In this document: one piece after another, positions 53,833-61,813 of the stretch
Layout: each line of letters starts with the position of its first letter
How positions within the stretch are numbered: position 1 is the first letter of the stretch
Assembly (NCBI RefSeq): GCF_000620625.1
Contig: NZ_JIAW01000003.1
Location: 186,001-250,000 of the forward strand
From: Mycobacterium sp. URHB0044
GTDB lineage: Bacteria; Actinomycetota; Actinomycetes; Mycobacteriales; Mycobacteriaceae
DNA: 64,000 bases
Direction of reading: 5' to 3'
Position numbers and translations under genes: made by a program
The notes under the pieces: model-generated
Seen by the model: the letters and a program-made list of their open reading frames with translations, nothing else
Told to the model about the DNA's origin: nothing
The model's database searches: none

Positions 53833-53838
53833 GTATGC
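53833..53838. promoter_or_regulatory. GCATAC element upstream of gntR-1
   Basis: GTATGC at 53833-53838 (GCATACAGTCTTC on the other strand) lies 61 bp before the first GntR gene, within the 107-bp gap after the glycerate kinase. Fits autoregulation by the GntR protein. Confidence 0.5.
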
Positions 53839-53899
53839 TAAATCCGCGACTAGGCTTCCGCCTGGCCGCACTAGCGCCATTACCACCGGGAGTCGGCCC

Positions 53900-54634
53900 A
53901 TGATTCAGCGCCTTGCACCAGGCCAGGCCGCCGAAAAGGCGGCAAGTTCACCGCCGGCACGGCCCGCACGGCCGCCTCTTGAGCGCCCGGCACCGCTGCG
54001 CGCGGCGGTCTACGACGCGCTCACCGAGATGATCATCACCCGTGAACTGCAACCCGGCGAGCATCTGGTCGAGAACGAGCTCGCGGCCGCGCTGGGTGTG
54101 AGCAGGCAGCCGGTTCGAGAAGCGCTGCAGCGCTTGCAGAGCGAAGGCTGGGTGGACCTGCGCCCCGCCCTCGGTGCGTTCGTCCACGTACCCACCGACG
54201 CGGAGGCCGATCAGCTTCTCGCCGTGCGGACCCTGCTCGAGGCGGAGTCCGCCAGGCTGGCCGCCCAGCACGGGACACCGGAGCAGGTCGAACGACTTCG
54301 GGAGTTGCAGCGCACTGGGGAGAAGGCCCTTGCCGACGACGACCAGGAGGGTCTCGTCTCCGCCAACGCGGCCCTGCACGCCCATGTGGTCCTCATGTCC
54401 GGCAACGTCGTGCTGGCCGATCTCATCGGCTCCGTGGACCGCCGGGTGCGGTGGTACTACCTGCCCATCGCGCGTAGCCGCGGCAGGGCCGCGTGGGAGG
54501 AACACGCGGAGCTGATCGACGCGATCGGCCGCCAGGACTCCACGCGGGCAGGCGATCTCATGCACCGGCACACCGAGCGCACCAGGGAGATGTACCACGA
54601 GCGACGCCAGGAGACGGCCGAGGGAGTGGCCTGA
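53900..54634 (+). CDS. GntR-family regulator with FCD domain, copy 1
   Basis: A 244-residue regulator. Winged-helix HTH near 30-95 (PAPLRAAVYDALTEMIITRELQPGEHLVENELAAALGVSRQPVREALQRLQSEGWV), then an all-helical FCD domain with metal-ligand-type residues (Asp/His pattern in AALHAHV, RWYYLPIARSRG, EEHAELIDAI, HRHTERTREMYHER). FCD regulators respond to small organic acids. It is a close paralogue of the regulator at 59156. Convergent with the OFA transporter downstream. Confidence 0.9.
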   Translation: MIQRLAPGQAAEKAASSPPARPARPPLERPAPLRAAVYDALTEMIITRELQPGEHLVENELAAALGVSRQPVREALQRLQSEGWVDLRPALGAFVHVPTDAEADQLLAVRTLLEAESARLAAQHGTPEQVERLRELQRTGEKALADDDQEGLVSANAALHAHVVLMSGNVVLADLIGSVDRRVRWYYLPIARSRGRAAWEEHAELIDAIGRQDSTRAGDLMHRHTERTREMYHERRQETAEGVA

Positions 54635-54654
54635 CCGGCACTCCTCCCTCGGCC
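54616..54654. terminator. Hairpin at convergent gntR-1 and OFA transporter ends
   Basis: GGCCGAGGGAGT at 54616-54627 pairs with ACTCCTCCCTCGGCC at 54640-54654 (one bulge). The left arm overlaps the last codons of the GntR gene. It could end transcripts from both sides. Confidence 0.65.
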
Positions 54655-54663
54655 GCCAACCCG

Positions 54664-56052
54664 TCAGTCGGCCAGCGTCGGCGCGAGCTTCATCCCGACC
54701 GCCGCATCGGCCTCCGCAGACGTGGCGCGGGCGCGCCCCGGCTGCCGTAGGAAGAGCGCGATCAGCGCCGAGACCAAGGCACTGGCCGCAGCGATCCAAT
54801 AGGCGCCCGAATAGCCCCAGCTGTCAATCACGCTGGCGCCCACGCCAATTCCGACGACCGAGCCCAGCAGCTTCGAGCTGTAAATGAGGCCATAGTTGCT
54901 CGCATTGTTGTTCTCGCCGAAGTAGTCAGGGGTGAGCGAGGCGAACATCGGGTAGAACGCGCCGCCACCGAAGCCCACCAAGAAGGCGAAGAACAGGAAC
55001 GCCAACTCGTTCCTCGCCTGGCCCGAGTAGAGCAGGCCGACCAGTGCCACCGCCGATACCAGCAGCACCACGAGCAGGGTCTGCTTGCGGCCGAACCGGT
55101 CGGAAACGTAGCCGGTCAGCGTGCGGCCGGTGCCGTTGACGATCGAGAGCACGCCTGCCGACGACGCCGCGATCAGCGGTCCGAAGCCGAGCTCCTTCGC
55201 GAACGGCACCATGTAGCTGATGCCGAAGAGTGAGACACCGGCGCTGATTCCGAGTGACAGCCACATCAGCGGCAGCATGCCGGTCTTGATCGCCGCCAGT
55301 GGGGTGTACTGCCGGACCGCGGGGGGATTCTTGCGGAGGCTCGCTGCGCCCTTCTTGGTGCTCGCCCACTGCAGCGGATCGACGTCGGCAGGCCACCAGT
55401 TCTTCGGCGGATCCCGGAACAGCAGTCCGCACACGGCGACGACGATCAGCATGTACACGCCGACCAGGTCGAGGACCCAGACGTAGGTGTTCGGATGCAG
55501 CGCATAGCTGAAGATGAAGATGAATGGCACGGCGCCGTAGGCGAATCCGCCGTTGACGAAGCCCGTCTTGCCACCTCGACGCTCCGGGTACCACTTGCCG
55601 ACCATGTTGATGCACGTCGCATAGACCAGGCCGGCACCGATGCCACCGCATACCGAGAAGCCGAGGAAGCCGAGGACCAGACTGTCGAAGTTCGCGATGC
55701 TGATGAACCCGACCGCGGAAAGGACGGCGCCGACCAGCATGGCGGTCTTGGCCGAGACGATGCCGTTTTCGCGGAGCTTGCCTGCGGGGAAGGCGACGCC
55801 CGCCTGGAAGAACGCCCAGATGGACAGCAGCCAGAACGTCTCCGACATGCTCCAGCCGTGCGCCTCTCGCAGCGCCTCCTCGGCGGCGCCGTAGCCGTAT
55901 TCGTAGACGCTGATTGCCACCATGGCGGCCCACGGCAACCAGACCATCCAGGCCCGGGACTTGCCGAGGAGTTCGCGATCGGTTTCACCGACGCGGTAGA
56001 CGCGGTTGTTCGCGTCGGTGACTTCCCGATAACTTGCAATAGTTGACGACAT
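54664..56052 (-). CDS. OFA (oxalate/formate antiporter) family MFS transporter, copy 1
   Basis: A 462-residue 12-helix transporter. A polar N-terminus (SYREVTDANNRVYRVGETDRELLGKSRAWMVWLPWAAM) precedes the first helix. Family features are CINMVGKWYPERRGGKTGFVNGGFAYG near 165-190 and FGGGAFYPMFASLTPDYFGENNNASNYGLIYSSKLLG near 370-406. It most likely carries a carboxylate such as oxalate, formate or a related acid. Same length as copy 2 at 60066. ATG 56052 is used; the extra N-terminal frame to 56130 is not family-like. Confidence 0.9.
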   Translation of the reverse strand: MSSTIASYREVTDANNRVYRVGETDRELLGKSRAWMVWLPWAAMVAISVYEYGYGAAEEALREAHGWSMSETFWLLSIWAFFQAGVAFPAGKLRENGIVSAKTAMLVGAVLSAVGFISIANFDSLVLGFLGFSVCGGIGAGLVYATCINMVGKWYPERRGGKTGFVNGGFAYGAVPFIFIFSYALHPNTYVWVLDLVGVYMLIVVAVCGLLFRDPPKNWWPADVDPLQWASTKKGAASLRKNPPAVRQYTPLAAIKTGMLPLMWLSLGISAGVSLFGISYMVPFAKELGFGPLIAASSAGVLSIVNGTGRTLTGYVSDRFGRKQTLLVVLLVSAVALVGLLYSGQARNELAFLFFAFLVGFGGGAFYPMFASLTPDYFGENNNASNYGLIYSSKLLGSVVGIGVGASVIDSWGYSGAYWIAAASALVSALIALFLRQPGRARATSAEADAAVGMKLAPTLAD

Positions 56053-56290
56053 CCTTGATTCTCTTTTTCTAGGGATCGTTGAAGGGTCCTGCATCTCCTG
56101 CCTCTCGCGTGGGGTTTTCGCGACCGGCACTAGGGCAGGCTTCGGCTCTACCCGGGGGTACGACCTCGGGTAGGCGTTGGGTGGTGTGGCCAGCGTTTTG
56201 GACTGTGCTGGTTGTGTTTTCGGCTCGACTGCCGCGCGGTCTACGTCATGACGGATTCACTCCTTCGTACCCAGGACCGGGCCACGTCGC
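56053..56290. other. Intergenic region upstream of OFA transporter 1
   Basis: 238 bp between frc and the first OFA gene, both on the minus strand. The part near 56040-56075 is A+T rich. It must contain the transporter promoter. No GCATAC element was seen here, unlike the other promoters of this region. Confidence 0.45.
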
Positions 56291-57520
56291 TCAGATGACC
56301 CCGGCCGTCCTGAACAGCTCGAGCTGTTCACGCGTGTAGCCGAGTTCGGTGCAGATGTCCTCGGTGTGTTCGCCAAGCATCGGTGAGCGGACGATTTCCA
56401 CGGGAGAGTCCGACAGCCGCAGCGGAGACCCGACGGTCTTGAACGTGCCTCGCTCGGGGTGATCGACGGTGACGATCGCGCCGAGATCGGCCAGTGTCTC
56501 GTCCTCGATCAGTTCCCGCGCGCCAAGCACCGGACCACAGGGCACGTTGAGGGCGTTCAACGCGTCCAGCGCCTCCCACTTGGTGTGCAGCTCGGTCCAG
56601 TCCTCGATGAGCGCAAAGACCTTGTCCAGCTTGGGAAGCCGGTCCTCGGGGCGCGCCCAGTCGGGGTGCTCGGCGAGGTCGGGACGGCCGATCAGTTCGG
56701 CCAGTGGTGCCCACACCTGGGGCTGGACGATCACGTAGATGTAGTCGTTGGGCCCGCCGCCCTTGGTGCGGACCGCCCACCCGGGTTGGCCGCCACCGGA
56801 CGCGTTGCCCGAGCGGGGCACTTCGTCGCTGACGTGCTGATTCGGATATTCGCGCAACGGTCCGTGCTCCAGCCGTTGCTGGTCGCGCAGCTTCACCCGG
56901 CAGAGATTCAGCACGGCCTCCTGCATGGCGACCTCGACGCGTTGCCCGCGGCCGGTCTCGGTGCGCTGGTAGAGCGCTGCCAGGATTCCGGCCACCAGGT
57001 GGATGCCGGTTCCCGAGTCTCCGATCTGCGCACCGGTCGCCGTGGGCGGCCCGTCCTCGAACCCGGTGGTGGCCATGGAGCCGCCCATCGCTTGGGCGAT
57101 GACTTCATATGCCTTGAAGTTGAAGTACTTTCCGCGGCCGAAGCCCTTGATGGAGGCATAGATCAGCCGGGGGTTCATCTCGTGCAGGCGCTCCCAGGTG
57201 AAGCCGAAGCGGTCGACGACGCCTGGTCCGAAGTTCTCCACCAGGATGTCGACGCGCGAGACCAGGTCACAGAAGACCTGCTTGCCCTCGGCGCTCTTCA
57301 TGTTGAGCGTGATGCTGCGCTTGTTGCAGTTCAGCATCGTGAAGTAGAGGCTGTCCACGCCCGGCACGTCGCGCAGCTGACTGCGGGTGACGTCTCCGGT
57401 TCCCGGCGCCTCGAGCTTGATGACGTCCGCGCCGAGCCAGGCCAGCAGTTGCGTCGCCGAAGGACCGGACTGCACGTGCGTCATGTCGAGCACACGGACG
57501 CCGTCCAGGGCCTTACTCAT
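56291..57520 (-). CDS. frc: Formyl-CoA:oxalate CoA-transferase
   Basis: A 409-residue family III CoA-transferase which moves CoA from formyl-CoA to oxalate, giving oxalyl-CoA and formate. It follows E. coli Frc closely as I know it: THVQSGPSATQLLAWLGADVIKLEAPGTGDVTR near 14-46, FTMLNCNKRSITLN, and the nucleophile Asp168 in QIGDSGTGIH. A Gly-rich loop, NASGGGQPGW, corresponds to the known catalytic-loop GGGGQ. The usual partner oxc is not in this window. It is divergent from the carbonic-anhydrase-like gene with a perfect GCATAC-C-GTATGC between. Confidence 0.94.
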   Translation of the reverse strand: MSKALDGVRVLDMTHVQSGPSATQLLAWLGADVIKLEAPGTGDVTRSQLRDVPGVDSLYFTMLNCNKRSITLNMKSAEGKQVFCDLVSRVDILVENFGPGVVDRFGFTWERLHEMNPRLIYASIKGFGRGKYFNFKAYEVIAQAMGGSMATTGFEDGPPTATGAQIGDSGTGIHLVAGILAALYQRTETGRGQRVEVAMQEAVLNLCRVKLRDQQRLEHGPLREYPNQHVSDEVPRSGNASGGGQPGWAVRTKGGGPNDYIYVIVQPQVWAPLAELIGRPDLAEHPDWARPEDRLPKLDKVFALIEDWTELHTKWEALDALNALNVPCGPVLGARELIEDETLADLGAIVTVDHPERGTFKTVGSPLRLSDSPVEIVRSPMLGEHTEDICTELGYTREQLELFRTAGVI

Positions 57521-57621
57521 CGGAGACCACCCCGGTCAAATGCTGAAAACATGATCTCGACTCCCTTGACTCGCTGATATCACCCGCTCCGCGACGCCGT
57601 GGTGAAGATCAACACAACATT

Positions 57622-57634
57622 GCATACCGTATGC
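57622..57634. promoter_or_regulatory. Perfect GCATAC-C-GTATGC operator candidate
   Basis: A perfect inverted repeat with 6-bp arms and one central base, between frc and the carbonic-anhydrase-like gene. It is the best-formed of the GCATAC elements in this region and serves as its reference form. Likely bound by one of the two GntR proteins. Confidence 0.7.
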
Positions 57635-57749
57635 GGTAGGCAATAGTGTGTCCCACGTAACAACTCTTGTCTAGGGGATACCGGCGACTTCTCACCAAGA
57701 GCTCACCCCTGGCCTCGAGACCCACATCGCAGAGGAGGTACCAGCCCAC

Positions 57750-58253
57750 ATGGTTGAAGTCATTTCCGCGGGGACCGATGCGCTGTTGGCCAACGCCCGG
57801 CGCTACCACAGCCAGTTCCAGCCCGGCGCGCCGAAACAACCACGCACCGGTGTGGTGGTGCTGACCTGCATGGATGCTCGGATCAACGTGTACGGCCTGC
57901 TCGGCCTGCGGGAGGGCGACGCCCACATCCTGCGCAACGCAGGCGCCGTGGTGACCGAGGACGTCATCCGTTCTCTCACCATCAGCCAACGCCTGCTCCA
58001 CACGACCGACGTCATGGTGATCATGCACGCGTCGTGCGGCCTGCGGGACACCACCGACGAGCAGCTCACCGCCGCGATCCACGCCGACGTCGGGCACTGC
58101 CCCACCTGGCGCGCAGGCGCCTTCCGCGACGTGACGACGGAGTCTCGCCGTGGCGTCGCGCGGCTGCGCAACACCCCGTTCCTGCGCAACACTGACGCCA
58201 TTCGCGGGTTCTGGTTCGACGAGGAAACCGGCGAACTGCACGAAGTCAGTTGA
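57750..58253 (+). CDS. Beta-carbonic-anhydrase-like protein
   Basis: A 167-residue protein of the beta-carbonic anhydrase fold. The zinc ligands are Cys40 (in TCMDARI), with Asp42 and Arg44 of the CxDxR dyad, and His93 and Cys96 (HASCG). The order and spacing match the beta class. It probably interconverts CO2 and bicarbonate, which would suit CO2 release from oxalyl-CoA and formate breakdown. It leads the plus-strand pair with fdhD, with a 52-bp gap. Confidence 0.85.
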   Translation: MVEVISAGTDALLANARRYHSQFQPGAPKQPRTGVVVLTCMDARINVYGLLGLREGDAHILRNAGAVVTEDVIRSLTISQRLLHTTDVMVIMHASCGLRDTTDEQLTAAIHADVGHCPTWRAGAFRDVTTESRRGVARLRNTPFLRNTDAIRGFWFDEETGELHEVS

Positions 58254-58305
58254 CGCCGAGGCGAATTCGCCTCCGCCACCGGAGCCAAGTACGAGGAGAG
58301 ATGGC

Positions 58306-59148
58306 ATGGGACGTGTGACCAGCAGATTCCGAGTCGTGCGGATGGCCGATGGGGTAGCGACTTCCCGACCCGACACCCTGGCCGCCGAGGAGCCGCTGGA
58401 GATCCGCGTGGCCGGTCGTCCCCTTACGGTGACGATGCGCACCCCGGGCGACGACTTCGACCTGGCCCGCGGCTTCCTGGTCAGCGAGGGGATCTTGGGC
58501 GGCAAGGACGACATCGCGGCGATCCGGTACTGCGCCGGGGCGGTCGCCGACGGCACCAACACCTACAACTTGCTCGACGTGCTTCTCGCCGAAGGCGTTC
58601 CGCTCCCCGACCCCTCGTTGGAGCGCAACTTCTATACGACGTCCTCCTGCGGACTGTGCGGCAAGGCGAGCCTCGAGGCGGTGCGGACGAGCAGCCGGTG
58701 GCGCGTCGATCGAGATTCATTGCGCCTGACCGCGTCGACCATTTCCTCCCTGCCGGACAAGCTCAGGGCGGCGCAACGCGTCTTCGACCGCACAGGCGGA
58801 CTCCATGCCGCGGCATTGTTCGACGCCGACGGCGACTTGTGGTGTGTCCGAGAAGATGTCGGCAGGCATAACGCGGTGGACAAGGTCATCGGCTGGGCGC
58901 TGGATGCCGGCCGTCTGCCGCTGAGCGGCACGATCCTGATGGTCAGCGGCAGAGCGTCGTTCGAGCTGGTGCAGAAGGCGGTGATGGCCGGGATCCCCGC
59001 CCTGGCCGCGGTATCCGCGCCGTCCTCACTCGCAGTCGACCTGGCCCGGGAGATGGGTTTGACGCTGATCGGCTTCCTGCGCGGATCGTCGATGAACATC
59101 TATTCCGGCGACGAACGAGTCGTAGGCGAAGCCGCCGTGCGGTGCTGA
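58306..59148 (+). CDS. fdhD: Formate dehydrogenase accessory sulfurtransferase FdhD
   Basis: A 280-residue protein that passes sulfur from a cysteine desulfurase to the molybdenum cofactor of formate dehydrogenase. The sulfur-carrying CxxC is Cys115-x-x-Cys118 (SSCGLCG). Other features are GDDFDLARGFLVSEGI near 48-63 and REDVGRHNAVDKVIGWAL near 183-200. ATG 58306 is used; an overlapping ATG at 58301 is out of frame. No formate dehydrogenase is encoded here, so its client lies elsewhere. It ends 7 bp before the convergent gntR-2 gene. Confidence 0.93.
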   Translation: MGRVTSRFRVVRMADGVATSRPDTLAAEEPLEIRVAGRPLTVTMRTPGDDFDLARGFLVSEGILGGKDDIAAIRYCAGAVADGTNTYNLLDVLLAEGVPLPDPSLERNFYTTSSCGLCGKASLEAVRTSSRWRVDRDSLRLTASTISSLPDKLRAAQRVFDRTGGLHAAALFDADGDLWCVREDVGRHNAVDKVIGWALDAGRLPLSGTILMVSGRASFELVQKAVMAGIPALAAVSAPSSLAVDLAREMGLTLIGFLRGSSMNIYSGDERVVGEAAVRC

Positions 59149-59155
59149 CAGGTCG

Positions 59156-59899
59156 CTACGAGCCCGACTTCGCAAGCCGCTGTTCGTGATAGACCTGCCG
59201 AGTGCGATCCGTGTGCTGATTCATGATCTTGCTCGCCCACTCGGCGTCGCCCGCCCCGATGGCCTTGATCAGCTCGGCGTGCTCCGACCAGGCGTCCTGC
59301 CCGCGGGGCTGTGCGATCAGGTGGTAGTACCAACGCCACCGACGTTCGACCAGGCCGATGTGCTCGGCGAGCACGGCGTTACCCGCAAGCGTGGTGATGC
59401 CCGCATGCAGAGCCGCGTTGGCCACCACCAGCCCGTCGACGTCGTTGGCTGCCAGCGCATTCAGACCGTCCTGCTGCAGCTCCCATAGCCGGTTGACGTC
59501 CTCTGGCGTCGCGCGTTCGGCGGCAAGACGGGCGGAATAGGTCTCCAGTACCGAGCGGACGCCGAGCAGCTGGTCGGCCTCCGCTTCGGTGGGGCTGTGC
59601 ACGAAGGCACCGAGCGCAGGACGAAGGTCTACCCAACCATCGGTCTGCAAGCGCTGCAACGCTTCCCGTACCGGCTGGCGGCTGACGCCCAGGTACTCGG
59701 CCAGCTCACTCTCGACCAGGTGCTGGCCCTGCTGCAGGGTGTCGTTCACGATCAGTTCCACGATGGCGTCGTAGACCGCCTGGCGCAGCGGCGCAGGACG
59801 CTGCACCCGACGCGCGGCGGCGTCGGACTGCGCTTTGCGAGAAGCCTGACCTGGCTCGCGCCGGGTCGGTAGGGAACGTGAAATCGCTGGCTCCTTCAC
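59156..59899 (-). CDS. GntR-family regulator with FCD domain, copy 2
   Basis: A 247-residue regulator, strongly similar to copy 1 (shared: RPAPLR.AVYDA, QPGEHL/QQGQHLVE.ELA, VSRQPVREALQRLQ, GWVDLRPALGAFVH, NAALHA, RWYYL/HLIA, EEHAELI). The winged-helix domain is near 40-105 and the FCD domain follows. The GTG at 59899 is preferred because the ATG at 59935 is part of a GCATAC element; this choice is uncertain. It is on the same strand as OFA transporter 2, 166 bp downstream of the latter. Confidence 0.85.
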   Translation of the reverse strand: MKEPAISRSLPTRREPGQASRKAQSDAAARRVQRPAPLRQAVYDAIVELIVNDTLQQGQHLVESELAEYLGVSRQPVREALQRLQTDGWVDLRPALGAFVHSPTEAEADQLLGVRSVLETYSARLAAERATPEDVNRLWELQQDGLNALAANDVDGLVVANAALHAGITTLAGNAVLAEHIGLVERRWRWYYHLIAQPRGQDAWSEHAELIKAIGAGDAEWASKIMNQHTDRTRQVYHEQRLAKSGS

Positions 59900-59927
59900 T
59901 ACGTTTGCTGGCAGTTTACAGGTTTTC

Positions 59928-59933
59928 GTATGC
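59928..59933. promoter_or_regulatory. GCATAC element upstream of gntR-2
   Basis: GTATGC on the plus strand (GCATAC on the coding strand), 29 bp upstream of the GTG chosen for copy 2. It suggests autoregulation, as at copy 1. Confidence 0.5.
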
Positions 59934-59987
59934 AATGAACCGCTGGCGCGCTAGTAGTAACCGTTCCCACATGGCTTAAACGGAGAA

Positions 59988-60033
59988 CCCCGAGTGCGGG
60001 GACGTCCCTTCAGGACGTGTCCCGCACCCGGGG
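59988..60033 (-). terminator. Long hairpin after OFA transporter 2
   Basis: Nearly perfect inverted repeat of about 20-bp arms (CCCCGAGTGCGGGGACGTCC against GGACGTGTCCCGCACCCGGGG) with a 5-base loop. It follows the stop of the transporter (60066), and can end its minus-strand transcript before gntR-2. Confidence 0.75.
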
Positions 60034-60065
60034 CGCTGGCTGGTAGCCGGCGAGCCGGCGCGACG

Positions 60066-61454
60066 CTAGTCGAGGACGAGTGCCGCGGACTCGTTCTCCT
60101 TGGTCTTGTCCGGCGTCCGCTCCCCCTTCGGCAGTTTGGGCTGCTTGAGGAGGATGGAGATGAAGGCGCAGCAGACGCCGACCGTGCCGGCGATCATGAA
60201 TGCGGCGTCATAGCCCCAGTTGTCGACTACGACTGAACCCATACCGGCACCGACGAGACCGGAGATCACCTTCGAGCTGTAGACCAGGCCGTAGTTGGTC
60301 GCGTTGTTGTTTTCGCCGAAGTAGTCGGCGGTCATCGCGGCGAACAGCGGGAAGATCGCACCGCCTCCGAACCCGGAGACCATCGAGGCCAGCAGGAACA
60401 GGGGCATGCTGCCGATGGAGCCGGACAGGTACACCGCGTACTGGGAAAGCCCGAGCACCACGCAGACGATGATGAGCGTGTTCCGTCGTCCGTAGATGTC
60501 GGAGATCCAGCCGATCACGCCGCGCCCGGTGCCGTTGATGATCGCCTTGAGGCTCATCGCGAGAGCCACGATGCCGCCGGCGAATCCCATCTCCTTGCCG
60601 AAGGGGACCTGCATGGCGATGCCGAAGATGTTGATCCCTGCGGTGCAGAGCAGGACGAACCACATCATCGGCAGAATGCCGGTCTTGATGGCTTCCATCG
60701 GGGTGAACTGCTTGACGGCGGGCGGATTCTTGAGCAGGGCCCGCCGGATGCGGGGGTCATTGCTGGCGATCAGCGGGTCGACGTGCGCGGGCCACCAGTT
60801 CTTCGGCGGGTCCTTGAAGAAGAAGCCGCTGATTGCGACCAATGCGGCGAGGAAGACGCCGACCGCGAACAGGAGTCCCTCGTAGTTGCTGACGTCCAGG
60901 TACGAGGTGAACAGGAAGATGAAGGGGACCGAACCGTAGGCGAAGCCGCCGTTGACGAAGCCGGTCTTGCCGCCCTTGCGTTCGGGATACCACTTGCCGA
61001 CCATGTTGACGCAGGTGGCGTAGACGAAACCGGCTGCGGCCCCGCCGAATACGCCGAATCCCAGGTACGCGAAGAATACGTGCGGGGAGAAGGCCAGCGA
61101 TATGTAACCGATCAGCGCCCCGACGGAACCGAGCATCATGGCGGCCCTGGCCGACAACTTGCCGCTCTCCCGCAGCTTGCCCGCGGGGAACGCTACGGCG
61201 GCCTGGAAGAAGACCCATACGCCGAGCAGCCAGAAGATGTGGCCGTGTCCCCAGTGGTGTGCTTCTACGAGAGTGTCCTCGGCCGAGGTGAATGCGTACT
61301 CGGACGAACTGATCGCCATCATGGCGATCCACGGGAGCCAGACCATCCAGGCCCGTGACCGTCCGAGGATGTCGCGATCGGTTTCACCGATCCGGTACAC
61401 CCTTCCGTTGCCGTCGATTACCTCTCGGTACGCCGGCTGCGCTTCTGACTTCAT
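60066..61454 (-). CDS. OFA (oxalate/formate antiporter) family MFS transporter, copy 2
   Basis: A 462-residue 12-helix transporter, equal in length to copy 1. Shared features: AYREVIDGNGRVYRIGETDRDILGRSRAWMVWLPW before the first helix, CVNMVGKWYPERKGGKTGFVNGGFAYG, and GGGAIFPLFAAMTADYFGENNNATNYGLVYSSKVI. It differs from copy 1 most in helices 1-3 and 10-12, so the substrates may differ. ATG 61454 is used, with an AAGGAG upstream. It is under one or two GCATAC elements in the 359-bp upstream region. Confidence 0.9.
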   Translation of the reverse strand: MKSEAQPAYREVIDGNGRVYRIGETDRDILGRSRAWMVWLPWIAMMAISSSEYAFTSAEDTLVEAHHWGHGHIFWLLGVWVFFQAAVAFPAGKLRESGKLSARAAMMLGSVGALIGYISLAFSPHVFFAYLGFGVFGGAAAGFVYATCVNMVGKWYPERKGGKTGFVNGGFAYGSVPFIFLFTSYLDVSNYEGLLFAVGVFLAALVAISGFFFKDPPKNWWPAHVDPLIASNDPRIRRALLKNPPAVKQFTPMEAIKTGILPMMWFVLLCTAGINIFGIAMQVPFGKEMGFAGGIVALAMSLKAIINGTGRGVIGWISDIYGRRNTLIIVCVVLGLSQYAVYLSGSIGSMPLFLLASMVSGFGGGAIFPLFAAMTADYFGENNNATNYGLVYSSKVISGLVGAGMGSVVVDNWGYDAAFMIAGTVGVCCAFISILLKQPKLPKGERTPDKTKENESAALVLD

Positions 61455-61813
61455 GCTGTGCGATCTCCTTATGGTCGCCTGCAACCGGCTCCAGACGGGT
61501 TCGAGCCGCAGGTCAACGACTGAGGCGTGCCCGACTGGACGGCAGCCAGCTTCGAATACTGCATACGGTATCTCTGTGTGACTTGCACCTCTAGGGAATG
61601 ATCAAAGTGGCGCTTGTCACATCGGAATGTATACGGCATACAGTCTACGGCGCAAGGGTTTCTGTGACTTTCCCTTCGGTTCCCTGAAAAGGCCCTGACG
61701 TTGCTGGTGGCCGCGCTCGTCAGCCGAGGAAGGCAGGCACCTTCAACCTTGCCGACAGCGCAGCCACGATCGCTGCGGCGCAATATGGAAATCCGCTGAC
61801 GCTAAAGGAGGCG
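61455..61813. promoter_or_regulatory. Promoter region of OFA transporter 2 with two GCATAC elements
   Basis: 359 bp without a convincing gene (a minus-strand frame at 61469-61783 has no recognisable features). GCATACGGTATCT lies at 61561-61573, and at 61628-61642 TGTAT-ACGGC-ATACA, an inverted repeat with 5-bp arms containing GCATAC at 61636-61641. Two sites 75 bp apart suggest loop or cooperative binding by a GntR dimer. Confidence 0.65.

Noticed and set aside
61469..61783. Minus-strand frame of 104 codons upstream of OFA transporter 2
   Set aside because: Covers the GCATAC elements and has no family resemblance; better explained as promoter DNA.
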